Shown piece by piece: positions 1 to 8,263 of a stretch of 64,000 nucleotides of DNA. Numbering within the stretch: position 1 is the stretch's first letter; each line of letters opens with the position of its first letter. This DNA comes from Kineosporia babensis (GTDB taxonomy: Bacteria > Actinomycetota > Actinomycetes > Actinomycetales > Kineosporiaceae): positions 620,001 through 684,000 of the forward strand of contig NZ_JAJOMB010000001.1 of assembly GCF_021129305.1 (NCBI RefSeq). The letters are read 5' to 3'. The notes beneath the pieces were generated by a model that was not told where the DNA came from, searched no databases, and was given only the letters and a program-made list of their open reading frames with translations. The position numbers and the translations under genes were made by a program.

Positions 1-179
1 TGCGCGAGGCCCTTTCGCGGCTGCTGGAGGCCGATGCCAAGGCCGGCCCGGGCGGGGCCAACGGGCAGGGCGCGCGCGGGCGGCGGCGGGACGCCTACGT
101 GGACGCCGTGGCCCGGCGCTCCACGGTGAACCGGCGAGTTGACGTCGGGCGCTACCTGAGCTCCCTTTCCGACGTCTGA
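1..179 (+). CDS. 3' end of an unidentified protein (5' truncated by window edge)
   Basis: An open frame enters from the left edge (codons start at base 3) and stops at TGA 177-179, giving about 58 residues. The visible part is charged and Arg/Gly/Ala-rich and ends in VGRYLSSLSDV. No domain is recognisable. It lies upstream of the flagellin gene and is separated from it by a palindrome and a putative flagellar promoter, so it probably belongs to the preceding transcription unit. In related clusters this position often holds filament-related or regulatory genes, but nothing here allows a call. Confidence 0.5.
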   Translation, partial: REALSRLLEADAKAGPGGANGQGARGRRRDAYVDAVARRSTVNRRVDVGRYLSSLSDV

Positions 180-187
180 GGTCTCAA

Positions 188-203
188 TACCGCGCGCGCG
201 GTA
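188..203. other. 16-bp perfect palindrome upstream of flagellin
   Basis: TACCGCGCGCGCGGTA is a perfect palindrome lying between the upstream gene (stop at 179) and the flagellin promoter (246-272). It could be an operator or part of a weak terminator. There is no T-tract, and its function is unknown. Confidence 0.35.
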
Positions 204-245
204 ACCCGGACGGCCCCGGAATCAGAAATCTTCTCCGGAAACCCT

Positions 246-272
246 TCAAGAGCGCGGCCGGAGCGCCGATGG
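246..272 (+). promoter_or_regulatory. Putative sigma-FliA/WhiG-type promoter for flagellin
   Basis: TCAA (246-249), a 15-bp spacer and GCCGATGG (265-272) closely match the flagellar/WhiG sigma consensus TAAA-N15-GCCGATAA. Transcription would start near 279, giving a leader of about 50 nt that contains the flagellin ribosome-binding site AAGGAGG (319-325). The same -35, spacer length and -10 occur upstream of cheA on the opposite strand. Confidence 0.75.
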
Positions 273-330
273 AGCTGCTGTACCGGTCCACGGATGGATC
301 GGGATTCGGCCCACACCAAGGAGGATCACC

Positions 331-1146
331 ATGGGCATGTACGTCACCAGCAACATTGCGGCCCTCAACGCCTACCGTAACCTGAACGCGACCCAGACCA
401 GCCAGGCCAGCTCACTCGAGAAGCTGTCCAGTGGTTACCGCATCAACCGTGCGGCTGACGACGCGGCCGGCCTGGCGATCTCGCAGGGCATGCAGGCGCA
501 GATCGGTGGTCTCAATGTCGCCGTGCGTAACGCGCAGGACGCCATCAGCGTTGTCCAGACCGCTGACGGTTCCCTGAACGAGACGCAGGCCATCCTGCAG
601 CGTATGCGTAACCTGGCCGTCCAGGCGGCCTCCACCGGATCGCAGGGCGCGAACGGTGCGAGCGCATCGCAGACCGAGTTCGACCAGCTGGCGCAGGAGA
701 TCACCCGTATCTCCGCGACCACGAAGTTCAACGGTCAGAACCTGCTGGATGGCTCCTACACGGGCACGTTCCAGATCGGTGCGAACAGCGGTGAGAACCT
801 GACCGTCGGAATCAGCACCAACGTCGACGCCGCAACCCTGGGTGTCGACGCGATCGATCTGGCGACCGGCGCCGACGCGGCCATCGCGACCATCGACGAC
901 GCCCTGAACAGCGTGTCCACCACCCGCGCCACCCTGGGTGCTTACCAGAACCGGTTCCAGCACACGGTGACCAACCTGAACGTTGCGGTGGAGAACATGA
1001 CCGCCTCCAACGCTCGGATCCAGGCCACCGACATGGCCTCGGAGATGGTGAGCTTCACCCAGGCGCAGATCCTGTCGCAGGCGGGTACCGCCATGCTGGC
1101 GCAGGCCAACCAGCAGCCGCAGAACATCCTGAAGCTGCTGCAGTGA
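331..1146 (+). CDS. fliC: Flagellin
   Basis: Encodes the filament subunit exported by the flagellar type III apparatus. The 271-aa protein has the conserved N-terminal D0/D1 region (NIAALNAYRNLN near residue 8, then LSSGYRINRAADDAAGLAIS) and the C-terminal D1/D0 region (residues ~190-271, ending QANQQPQNILKLLQ). The variable middle is only about 50 residues, so this is a short flagellin without large D2/D3 surface domains. The ATG at 331 is chosen because AAGGAGG sits 5 nt upstream; a second ATG at 337 is possible. It is monocistronic, with a FliA-type promoter upstream and a hairpin terminator downstream. Confidence 0.97.
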   Translation: MGMYVTSNIAALNAYRNLNATQTSQASSLEKLSSGYRINRAADDAAGLAISQGMQAQIGGLNVAVRNAQDAISVVQTADGSLNETQAILQRMRNLAVQAASTGSQGANGASASQTEFDQLAQEITRISATTKFNGQNLLDGSYTGTFQIGANSGENLTVGISTNVDAATLGVDAIDLATGADAAIATIDDALNSVSTTRATLGAYQNRFQHTVTNLNVAVENMTASNARIQATDMASEMVSFTQAQILSQAGTAMLAQANQQPQNILKLLQ

Positions 1147-1201
1147 TCAGGGTCCGGGCAGTGACCTGAAAGGTCTTGCCCGGAGTCGTTTCACGAACGG
1201 A

Positions 1202-1238
1202 GATGGGCCGGGCGGGCAGAGTTCCTGCCCGGCCCATC
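1202..1238 (+). terminator. Hairpin terminator after flagellin
   Basis: An interrupted inverted repeat (arms 1202-1218 and 1226-1238, with a 4-nt bulge in the left arm and a 7-nt loop) lies between flagellin and fliD. It lacks a long T-run, as is usual for high-GC actinobacterial terminators. Confidence 0.6.
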
Positions 1239-1285
1239 CTCCATCGCCCCCGCCCTAGCACAGTGCACAGGAAGACCACGTTCCC

Positions 1286-3190
1286 ATGGCATCAGCACCC
1301 ACAGTCTCGTTCAGCGGTATCGCCTCCGGGATGGACACCGCCGGCATCATCAAGCAGCTGGTGGCCGTCCAGGGCAACCAGCAGACCCTGCTGAAGGACC
1401 AGCAGGCCACCCGCAACAGCGCCGTCAGTGCCTACAGCTCGATGCTCAGCGGCATCAGCACCACGGTCGGCCAGCTGAAGTCGCTGTCCAACACCAGTGC
1501 CTGGTCCACGACGGCGGCCACCTCTTCTTCCGCCGCGGTCACCGCGACCGCCACCGGGGGCGTCTCCAGCTCGCTCTCCTTCGACGTGAAGGCAGTGGCC
1601 CGGGCGCACACGATGATCTCGGACGGCTCGGTCGCCTCGACCGGGGCCAAGGTCGCCAGCACCGGTGAGATCACCCTCAAGACCGGTGGTTCCACCACCG
1701 GTACCAAGATCAATGTCGGCACCGGCTCACTGGGCGAGGTGGTCTCGGCGATCAACGGTGCGAACGCCGGCGTCACCGCCTCGGCCGTGCAGACCTCCCC
1801 CGGCAACTACCGGCTCCAGGTGGTCTCCAGCAGCACCGGTGAGGCCTCGAAGTTCGAGCTCGACGGCCTGTCCGGCTTCGCCGGCGGCACCGGAGCCACC
1901 ACCGCCGGCAAGATGAAGGACCTCGTGGTCGGGGCCAACGCCACCATCGTGGTCGGCGCGGACCCAGACGACCCGGACGCCGGTTACGAGATCTCCTCCG
2001 CCACCAACACCTTCAACGACGTGGCCCAGGGCATCTCGTTCAGCGTCAGCAAGGTGGAGAGCGGGGTGACGGTCAGCAGCGCGGTCGACACCACCAAGGT
2101 CACCGACCAGATCTCCGGGGTGGTCACCAACCTCAACAACCTGCTGTCCTCGATCCAGACGAACACCGCCTGGGACCCGGCCACCAAGAAGGGCGGGCCG
2201 CTGCTGGGCGACAGCACGGTCCGCAACCTGCAGCAGCAGGTGCTGAGCACCGTCTCGTCGATGAACGCCCCCGGTCTGTCGGTGACCCAGGGCGGTCAGG
2301 TGCAGTTCGACAAGGCCGCGTTCGACACCGCGTTCAAGGCCGACCCGGCCGCCACCATGGCCGCCTGGGGTGCCGACTCATCGTTCACCGCCGCCTCCAG
2401 CTCGGTCGGCAGCGCGCGGTTCGTCAGCGCCGGCACCGCCACCCAGGCCGGCTCCTACGACGTGGCCGTCTCCACCCCCGCCAAGCCCGAGCAGTGGCAG
2501 GTCATCCCGCCCGGGACCGGCGTGGTGGGCCGGACTGTGGCCCTGATGCGGGCCGGTGGCAGCAGCAAGCTGGACTTCACCCTGGAGTCCGACGACATGG
2601 CGGCCGAGGCGGCCCGGCTGAACACCGCTCTGGCGCAGAAGAACATGGGCATGACTGCGAGCGTGGACAGCGGTGGCACCGGCATCGTCGTCAGCGCGCT
2701 CAACCCTGGCGCAGCCGGCGCCTTCACCGCCACCAACAACAGCGGCACCGCGTCCACCCAGATCCAGGCGGGCACCGACGTGGCCGGCACCATCGAAGGA
2801 ATCGCTGCAACCGGCCGCGGCAACCTGCTCACCCTGCCGGTCGACGCCGACAGCCCGGCCAAGGGCCTGTCGGTCGCGGTGACCGCCTCCGGCGCAGGCA
2901 ACGTCGGCACCCTGGACTACAAGCCGGGCGTGGCCCAGAGCCTGAGCCAGCTGCTCTCCCAGGTCAGCGACTCCGAGTCCGGCAGCCTGGTGCAGGCCCA
3001 GACCACGGCCAAGAACCAGGCCAAGGACCTGCAGACGCAGATCGACGCCTGGACCGACCGGCTCGAGGCCTACCGGGCCACCATCACGGCCAAGTTCACC
3101 GCGATGGAGACCTCGCTGCAGAGCCTCAAGGCCCAGCAGACCTCGCTGAGCAGCTTCTTCAGCGCCGCCGAGGCCAACTCGAAGGCCTGA
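1286..3190 (+). CDS. fliD: Flagellar filament cap protein FliD (HAP2)
   Basis: Filament cap that promotes flagellin polymerisation at the distal tip. The 634-aa product starts with the typical FliD_N segment (FSGIASGMDTAGIIKQLVAVQ, residues ~9-29). It ends with the helical C-terminal domain (residues ~550-630) rich in Gln and Ala. The middle is Ser/Thr/Ala/Gly-rich and longer than in many FliD proteins, consistent with extra surface domains. CAGGAAG at 1268-1274 is a modest ribosome-binding site for the ATG at 1286. fliS follows after a strong terminator, the usual filament-gene order. Confidence 0.95.
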   Translation: MASAPTVSFSGIASGMDTAGIIKQLVAVQGNQQTLLKDQQATRNSAVSAYSSMLSGISTTVGQLKSLSNTSAWSTTAATSSSAAVTATATGGVSSSLSFDVKAVARAHTMISDGSVASTGAKVASTGEITLKTGGSTTGTKINVGTGSLGEVVSAINGANAGVTASAVQTSPGNYRLQVVSSSTGEASKFELDGLSGFAGGTGATTAGKMKDLVVGANATIVVGADPDDPDAGYEISSATNTFNDVAQGISFSVSKVESGVTVSSAVDTTKVTDQISGVVTNLNNLLSSIQTNTAWDPATKKGGPLLGDSTVRNLQQQVLSTVSSMNAPGLSVTQGGQVQFDKAAFDTAFKADPAATMAAWGADSSFTAASSSVGSARFVSAGTATQAGSYDVAVSTPAKPEQWQVIPPGTGVVGRTVALMRAGGSSKLDFTLESDDMAAEAARLNTALAQKNMGMTASVDSGGTGIVVSALNPGAAGAFTATNNSGTASTQIQAGTDVAGTIEGIAATGRGNLLTLPVDADSPAKGLSVAVTASGAGNVGTLDYKPGVAQSLSQLLSQVSDSESGSLVQAQTTAKNQAKDLQTQIDAWTDRLEAYRATITAKFTAMETSLQSLKAQQTSLSSFFSAAEANSKA

Positions 3191-3195
3191 TCCCA

Positions 3196-3233
3196 CCCGT
3201 GAGGCCCGTACCGACCGGTGCGGGCCTCACGGG
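3196..3233 (+). terminator. Strong hairpin terminator after fliD
   Basis: A perfect 13-bp inverted repeat (3196-3208 with 3221-3233) with a 12-nt loop begins 5 nt after the fliD stop codon. Confidence 0.75.
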
Positions 3234-3307
3234 CTGGAGCTGATGGAACCGCACCACCGGCCGAACCCGAGGCCGGGTAACGACGAGTCGCGAGGGCAGG
3301 AGCACCG

Positions 3308-3706
3308 ATGCCGAACGGACTGGCCAGGTCGCGCTATGCGGACGACACCGCACACACGGCTTCTCCGCAAAGACTGCTGACCATGCTCTACGACCGGCTG
3401 ATCGGCGACCTCGCGGTCGCCGAGGCGGCGATGCGGACCAACGACTACGCCACCGTGGGTAATCGCCTCCAGCACGCCCAGGAGATCCTGATGGAACTCT
3501 GGAGCAGCCTGGACACCCAGGCCTGGCCCGAGGGCGAGGGCCTGAAGAGTCTTTATCTGTGGATGGTCACGGAGTTGAACAGCAGCCGGATCCCGGCCCA
3601 GCCCGAGCGCATCCTGACCGTGCGGGAGATGCTGGAACCCCTGCGCGACACCTGGAAGCAGGCGCTCACCCTGGAGTCCTCGAACACCCCCTTCCCGGTG
3701 GGCTGA
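3308..3706 (+). CDS. fliS: Flagellar export chaperone FliS
   Basis: Cytoplasmic chaperone that binds the flagellin C-terminus and prevents premature polymerisation. The 132-aa helical protein has the FliS pattern: SPQRLLTMLYDRLIGDLAVAEAAM, a central helix with NRLQHAQEILMELWSSLD, and a C-terminal helix ending in a Leu-rich segment. AGGAG at 3297-3301 supports the ATG at 3308. It follows fliD, and the next small gene starts 7 nt after its stop with a ribosome-binding site overlapping the fliS stop, so the two are co-translated. Confidence 0.93.
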   Translation: MPNGLARSRYADDTAHTASPQRLLTMLYDRLIGDLAVAEAAMRTNDYATVGNRLQHAQEILMELWSSLDTQAWPEGEGLKSLYLWMVTELNSSRIPAQPERILTVREMLEPLRDTWKQALTLESSNTPFPVG

Positions 3707-3713
3707 GGAGATC

Positions 3714-4046
3714 ATGACCACCACCCACACGATCCAGACCGCCAATCTGTCCGCGGTCACCGCCTGGGCCGAGTACTTCGACGAGGTCGAGCACGCGATG
3801 CACGAGTTCGAAGGGGCCCTGAGCCGGCACGACGTCTACAACCTGCAGCCGATCGTGCCGCCCGAGGGCCGCCCTCCGGAGGACTTCCGGCACCGCAGCG
3901 ACGAACTCCAGCGCTGGATCACCGAACTGGAGTTCCGCGCCCGCTTCCTGCGCGAGGAGTTCCGCGCCGAGATCACCCGGATCCGGCCTCAGGCCGCCCG
4001 CCGCTCGGACTCGCGGGTCGGCACCACCCTGGACATCAACGGCTAG
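3714..4046 (+). CDS. Small fliS-linked protein, FliT-like by position
   Basis: A 110-aa, mainly helical, acidic protein without a signal peptide or membrane segment. It starts 7 nt after fliS; its ribosome-binding site AGGAG (3706-3710) begins on the last base of the fliS stop codon. In many flagellar clusters a small FliT-type chaperone sits here and binds FliD or export components. Sequence similarity to FliT is too weak to assert, so the call rests on size, helix content and context. A terminator follows, ending the filament block. Confidence 0.75.
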   Translation: MTTTHTIQTANLSAVTAWAEYFDEVEHAMHEFEGALSRHDVYNLQPIVPPEGRPPEDFRHRSDELQRWITELEFRARFLREEFRAEITRIRPQAARRSDSRVGTTLDING

Positions 4047-4067
4047 CGAAAACCCTCTCAGAACCCG

Positions 4068-4101
4068 GAGCACGGTCACCCTTCGCGGGGAGACCGTGCT
4101 C
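4068..4101 (+). terminator. Terminator after the fliS-linked gene
   Basis: A perfect 10-bp inverted repeat (4068-4077 with 4092-4101) with a 14-nt loop is followed by TTGCGTTT. It closes the fliS unit. Confidence 0.7.
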
Positions 4102-4162
4102 TTGCGTTTGGCGCCCCGCTGCGCGAGCGCCGCGGGCCGACGTCCACAATCAATGATCCTTA

Positions 4163-4190
4163 TGGGTCACGTCCGCGCCCTGGTGACCCA
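4163..4190. other. Inverted repeat TGGGTCAC-N12-GTGACCCA
   Basis: A perfect 8-bp inverted repeat with a 12-nt spacer. The same GGGTCACC/GGTGACCC arms recur after flgE at 15611-15645, in the other long gap of the flagellar cluster. It could be a second terminator or an operator. Confidence 0.4.
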
Positions 4191-4279
4191 CCCGGTCCCC
4201 GACAACTCTTCCGGGCGCCACCCGGACAGCCGTACGTAGTCGGGCGAATCGTCCTCAAGTACTCATCCGGCCCCGGATC

Positions 4280-4306
4280 TCAAGCCGGGCTAGTACTTTC
4301 GGATGA
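4280..4306 (+). promoter_or_regulatory. Weak FliA-like promoter candidate upstream of flgB
   Basis: TCAA (4280-4283), N15, then TCGGATGA (4299-4306) matches the flagellar -10 GCCGATAA at 5 of 8 positions with correct spacing. Other TCAA tracts occur at 4255 and 4334 with poorer -10 elements. The real flgB promoter may be of another class. Confidence 0.3.
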
Positions 4307-4481
4307 ACCCGGTTCACAGGAATGGAGCATCCCTCAAGACTCGCCGCAGCCGGGTCGAAGCCTCCATCTGAGCACGGACCGCTCGCCAGCGCCACGGATC
4401 GGCGCACCCCCGTCATCGGCCGCGAAGCCGGGTGACCCTTGTCGGCTGTGCCCCGCGAGTTCTCCGCAGAAGGGCTGCGTT

Positions 4482-4838
4482 ATGTCCATGCTCGACGACG
4501 TCTCGATCGACGCCCTGCACTCCGCCCTGGACGGTCTGTCCCAGCGGCAGCAGGCGGTCAGTGACGACATCTCCAACGTCAACACGCCGTACTACCGGGC
4601 CCGCTCGGTGGATTTCGAGGGGCAGCTCAAGCGCGCCCTGATGAACGGCGACGACCCGATGGAGTCGGTCACCCCGTCCGTGGTCTATTCGTTCGCGCCC
4701 GGCGACACCACCGGCAACAACGTCGATCTCGGCAGCGCCACGGTCAACAGTGTGCGCACCGAGATGAGCTACGAGCTGGCGCTGCGCGCCACCGGTGACC
4801 GTTTCAGCCTGCTGCGTGCCGCGATCAGGAGCAACTGA
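4482..4838 (+). CDS. flgB: Flagellar proximal rod protein FlgB
   Basis: Rod protein assembled on the MS ring. The 118-aa protein has the flagellar rod/hook N-terminal motif (QQAVSDDISNVNTPYYRARSV, where the common form reads ANNIANxxTPGY) and a C-terminal helix (NSVRTEMSYELALRATGDRFSLLRAAI). AGAAGG about 10 nt upstream supports the ATG at 4482. It is the first gene of a long operon running to flgE, and flgC begins 1 nt after its stop. Confidence 0.93.
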   Translation: MSMLDDVSIDALHSALDGLSQRQQAVSDDISNVNTPYYRARSVDFEGQLKRALMNGDDPMESVTPSVVYSFAPGDTTGNNVDLGSATVNSVRTEMSYELALRATGDRFSLLRAAIRSN

Positions 4839-4839
4839 C

Positions 4840-5238
4840 ATGTTCGATTCCCTCAACATCTCCGGCAGCGGCATGTACGTCCACCAGAACTGGATGGACG
4901 CCGTCTCGGACAACATCGCGAACGTCAACACCGTGCGTCCCAGCAATCAGGACGCCTTCCAGGCCCGCTACCTGATCGCCCAGTCGATCGAGGACGGGCG
5001 GGTCGGCGCCGGCGTGCGGGTGGCCGGAGTGGAACTCGGCAGCCCGGAAGGGCGCCTGGTGTACAGCCCGGAGCACCCCTACGCGGATGCCCAGGGTTAC
5101 GTGCGGCGGCCGGACATCGACATGGGTGAGCAGATGACCCAGATGGTCATGGCGCAGCGCGGTTACCAGGCGAACTCGGCCAACCTCGACCGGGTGCGGG
5201 CCGCCTACCAGGCCGCCATCCAGATGGGACGTAGCTGA
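4840..5238 (+). CDS. flgC: Flagellar rod protein FlgC
   Basis: Rod protein partnering FlgB. The start is the ATG at 4840, one base after the flgB stop, with AGGAG at 4827-4831 inside flgB; an upstream in-frame ATG at 4795 would wrongly overlap flgB. The 132-aa protein opens FDSLNISGSGMYVHQNWMDAVSDNIANVNT and has the conserved C-terminal segment QMVMAQRGYQANSANLDRV. fliE starts two bases after its stop. Confidence 0.95.
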   Translation: MFDSLNISGSGMYVHQNWMDAVSDNIANVNTVRPSNQDAFQARYLIAQSIEDGRVGAGVRVAGVELGSPEGRLVYSPEHPYADAQGYVRRPDIDMGEQMTQMVMAQRGYQANSANLDRVRAAYQAAIQMGRS

Positions 5239-5240
5239 TC

Positions 5241-5630
5241 ATGAGCATCTCACCGATCGAGGCGGCCGGCACCGCCGATCCCGCCCAGATGATGTCGATC
5301 GACGCCCTCTACAACCAGATGGTGGCCGGTCTCGGCACCGGCGACACCGCCAGTATCGAGAACGTCTCGATCCCCGGGATCGACTCGGACCTGGCCACCG
5401 CGAATCGCAGCGACTCGTTCGGGAACGCGCTGAGCCGGGGGCTGCAGGAGGTCGAGAACCTCGACACCAACGCCCAGAACAAGGCGATGAGCGCGGCCAC
5501 CGGCGAACTCGACGACGTGCACGACTACGTGATCGCCGCGGTCGAGGCGCAGACCGCCGTCGAGCTGACGACCACCGTGCGCAACAAGGCACTTGAGTCG
5601 TTCCAGCAGATCATGGGGATGCAGCTTTAA
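5241..5630 (+). CDS. fliE: MS ring-rod junction protein FliE
   Basis: Connects the FliF ring to the rod and is among the first export substrates. The 129-aa protein has a variable N-terminus and the conserved FliE C-terminus: FGNALSRGLQEVENLDTNAQ, then a helical end (VEAQTAVELTTTVRNKALESFQQIMGMQL). Its TAA overlaps the fliF ATG by one base, indicating translational coupling. Confidence 0.93.
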   Translation: MSISPIEAAGTADPAQMMSIDALYNQMVAGLGTGDTASIENVSIPGIDSDLATANRSDSFGNALSRGLQEVENLDTNAQNKAMSAATGELDDVHDYVIAAVEAQTAVELTTTVRNKALESFQQIMGMQL

Positions 5631-7237
5631 TGAGTCCTCAGTTCAACGCCAAGACGATCACCACGAAGGCCCGCACCTTCGCCGATGGTTTCACCACCGG
5701 CCAGCGCGCTGTCGTGATCGTGGCGGTCCTCGGCCTGCTGCTGGGCGCCTTCGCCCTGAGCAGGTATCTCTCACAACCGGACTGGGCGCCGTTGTACGGC
5801 GGGCTGTCCGGCGAGGACGCCAGTGCGATCACGGAACAACTCGACTCCAGCGGCGTGCCGTACCAGCTCGCCGACAACGGCACCGCCATCCTGGTGCCGC
5901 AGGAACAGGTCTACTCGACCCGGATCGACCTGGCCGCGGCCGGCCTGACCGGTGGTACCGACGGTAACGGCCCGGGCTGGGAACTGCTCGACGAGCAGGG
6001 CATCACCGCCACCGAGTTCCAGCAGAACGTGGCCTACCAGCGCGCTCTTTCGGGTGAGCTGTCCAAGACCCTGAAGGCGATGTCCGGGGTCGAGGACGCG
6101 GTGGTGCAGCTGGCCATCCCCGAGCAGAGCGTGTTCTCCGAGGAGGAGGACACCCCGACCGCCTCGGTGCTGCTGAAGCTGAAGCCGGGCACCGAGCTGA
6201 CCGACGGCCAGGTGCAGTCGGTCACCCAGCTGGTCGCCGGCTCGGTGGCGAACCTCAGCCCGGACGACGTGACGGTCACCGACCAGAGCGGCGAACTGCT
6301 GTCCGGATCCGGAGGGGGCGTCGGGGGTTCGGCCACCGACGCCGGTGCGACCGACACCCAGCGAGCGGCTTTCGAGGCCCGGATGAACAAGGCCGTCGAG
6401 GACGTCCTGAACATGGTGGTCGGCCCGAACAACTCCAAGGTCCAGGTCAACGCCACGCTGAACTTCGACGAGACGCAGACCACGAGCAAGAACTACAACC
6501 AGGAAGACCCGCCGCCCCAACCGCTCGAAGAGGCCACCGTGAGCGAGGAATACAGCGGCAGCGGCGCGAACAACGGCGGAACTCTGGGCCAGCAGGTGCC
6601 CACCCCGCTGGCCAGCGCCGGTGGCAACGGCACCTACAACCGTGAGCAGTCGACCGTGAACAATGCTGTCAACGAGACCATTTCGAAGGTCAACCAGGCT
6701 CCGGGCAAGGTGGAGCGGATGACCGCGGCGGTGGTGCTGAACAGTGGCGCGCCCAACACCATCACTCCGGGCCAGGCCTCCCAGCTGGTCACCAACGCGC
6801 TGGGCCTGGACCCGGCCCGGGGCGACACCGTGCAGGTGAACGTGCTGCCGTTCGACACCTCGGCCGCCACCGCGGCGCAGAAGGCCCTGGACGAGGCCGC
6901 GAGCAAAGAGCGCACGGCCGGCTACATCAGCCTGGCCAAGCAGGTCGCGCTGGCTCTGCTGATCATCATCGCCGCGATCGTGTTCCTGATCCGGCGCCGG
7001 CGCAAGCAGCAGGAGCTGGAGGAAGAGGAGGCCCGGATCGAGGCCACCGCCTCGGACCTGCCGGAGGGCTACGTGATGCAGCAGCAACAGGCCATCGGGG
7101 ACACCCAGCAGCTGGCCCTGGCCAGGGAGGCCGACCTTTCCCGGGACCGGATGCGGGACGAGGTCTCCGCCATGGTCGACAACCAGCCCGACGACGTCGC
7201 CGCGATGCTCCAGGGCTGGCTGGCGGACAGGAAGTAG
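5630..7237 (+). CDS. fliF: Flagellar MS-ring protein FliF
   Basis: Forms the inner-membrane ring on which the export gate and C-ring assemble. At 535 aa it has near-normal length. The first membrane segment lies at residues ~25-44, followed by the YscJ/FliF ring-building domain and an acidic, Gly/Ser-rich periplasmic loop (residues ~220-340). The second membrane segment (VALALLIIIAAIVFLI) lies at residues ~438-455. The cytoplasmic tail ends QPDDVAAMLQGWLAD, the FliG-binding segment. It overlaps fliE by one base and fliG follows after 6 nt. Confidence 0.96.
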   Translation: MSPQFNAKTITTKARTFADGFTTGQRAVVIVAVLGLLLGAFALSRYLSQPDWAPLYGGLSGEDASAITEQLDSSGVPYQLADNGTAILVPQEQVYSTRIDLAAAGLTGGTDGNGPGWELLDEQGITATEFQQNVAYQRALSGELSKTLKAMSGVEDAVVQLAIPEQSVFSEEEDTPTASVLLKLKPGTELTDGQVQSVTQLVAGSVANLSPDDVTVTDQSGELLSGSGGGVGGSATDAGATDTQRAAFEARMNKAVEDVLNMVVGPNNSKVQVNATLNFDETQTTSKNYNQEDPPPQPLEEATVSEEYSGSGANNGGTLGQQVPTPLASAGGNGTYNREQSTVNNAVNETISKVNQAPGKVERMTAAVVLNSGAPNTITPGQASQLVTNALGLDPARGDTVQVNVLPFDTSAATAAQKALDEAASKERTAGYISLAKQVALALLIIIAAIVFLIRRRRKQQELEEEEARIEATASDLPEGYVMQQQQAIGDTQQLALAREADLSRDRMRDEVSAMVDNQPDDVAAMLQGWLADRK

Positions 7238-7243
7238 CCACCG

Positions 7244-8263
7244 ATGTCTCTCGCAACCTCGAACGAGCCGCTCAGCGGCCTGCGCAAGGCCGCGATCTTC
7301 CTGGTCCAGCTGGGCCACGAGAAGGCCGGGCGGATCCTCAGTCTGCTGCCCGAGGACCTGGTCGAGGAACTCACCGGCGAGATCGTGCGGCTGAACGAGG
7401 TCAGCGCGATCGACGCCGAGGCGGTGCTGTCCGAGGCGCACGACAACCTGGCGGCGCAGTCCGGTTCCCGCGGCGGTATGGACATGGCCCGGCAGCTGCT
7501 GGCCCAGAGTCTGGGCAGCGACCGGGCCGAGGAGATCATGGAGCGCCTGGGCGCTTCGCTGGCCGAGATGCCGTTCGAGGGCATCCGCCGGGCCGACGCC
7601 CGGCAGCTGCTCTCGTTCCTCGCCGACGAGCACCCGCAGACCATCGCCCTGGTGCTGGCCCACCTGGCCCCGCAGCAGTCGGCGGTGGTGCTCTCCGGCC
7701 TGTCCCAGACCCTGCAGGCCAAGGTGGCCTACCGGATCGCCTCGATGGAACCGGCCAGCCCGGACGTGATCCGGCTGGTGGAAAGGGAACTCGAGCGCCG
7801 GATGACCACGGTGCTGGGCCCGCAGGAGATGTCGTCGGTGGGTGGCGTGGAGCCGCTGGTGGCGATCATCAACCGGGCCGACCGCTCGACCGAGCGGATG
7901 ATCCTGGAGGGCCTGGAGACGGTCGACCAGGAGCTGGCCGAGGCGGTCCGGGCCCAGATGTTCATCTTCGAGGACATTCTCACCCTCGACGACAAGGCGA
8001 TCCAGCTGGTGCTGCGCAACGTCGAGGGCGGCGAACTGGCCCTGGCCCTGAAGGGGGTCAGCCCGATGGTCAAGGAGAAGATCACCAAGAACCTGTCCAG
8101 CCGGGCGGCGGAGAACCTGGTCGAGGAGATCGACATGCTCGGTGCGGTCCGGATCAAGCAGGTCGAGGAGGCCCAGGCCAAGGTGGTCCAGGAGATCCGG
8201 GCCCTGGAGCAGACCGGTCAGATCCTGATCCAGCGCAGCGACGAAGAAGCGATGGTGGAGTAG
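7244..8263 (+). CDS. fliG: Flagellar motor switch protein FliG
   Basis: C-ring rotor protein that contacts MotA and transmits torque. The 339-aa protein has the three-part FliG architecture: an N-terminal FliF-binding domain (GLRKAAIFLVQLGHEKAGRI), a middle domain with the EHPQTIALVLAHL motif near residue 128, and a C-terminal torque domain with the charged helix around DDKAIQLVLRNVEGGELALAL. Its stop codon is directly followed by the GTG of fliH. Confidence 0.97.
   Translation: MSLATSNEPLSGLRKAAIFLVQLGHEKAGRILSLLPEDLVEELTGEIVRLNEVSAIDAEAVLSEAHDNLAAQSGSRGGMDMARQLLAQSLGSDRAEEIMERLGASLAEMPFEGIRRADARQLLSFLADEHPQTIALVLAHLAPQQSAVVLSGLSQTLQAKVAYRIASMEPASPDVIRLVERELERRMTTVLGPQEMSSVGGVEPLVAIINRADRSTERMILEGLETVDQELAEAVRAQMFIFEDILTLDDKAIQLVLRNVEGGELALALKGVSPMVKEKITKNLSSRAAENLVEEIDMLGAVRIKQVEEAQAKVVQEIRALEQTGQILIQRSDEEAMVE

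Larger units (their letters stand above)
4102..4481. other. Intergenic leader region before the flgB operon
   Basis: No credible gene is visible in this stretch. It holds an 8-bp inverted repeat around GGGTCAC/GTGACCC (4163-4190), a TCATCCGG...TCGGATGA region between two AGTACT sites (about 4258-4306), a weak FliA-like promoter candidate (4280-4306) and a hairpin (4412-4436) about 45 nt before the flgB start. It is probably the regulatory region of the long hook/basal-body operon. Confidence 0.5.
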
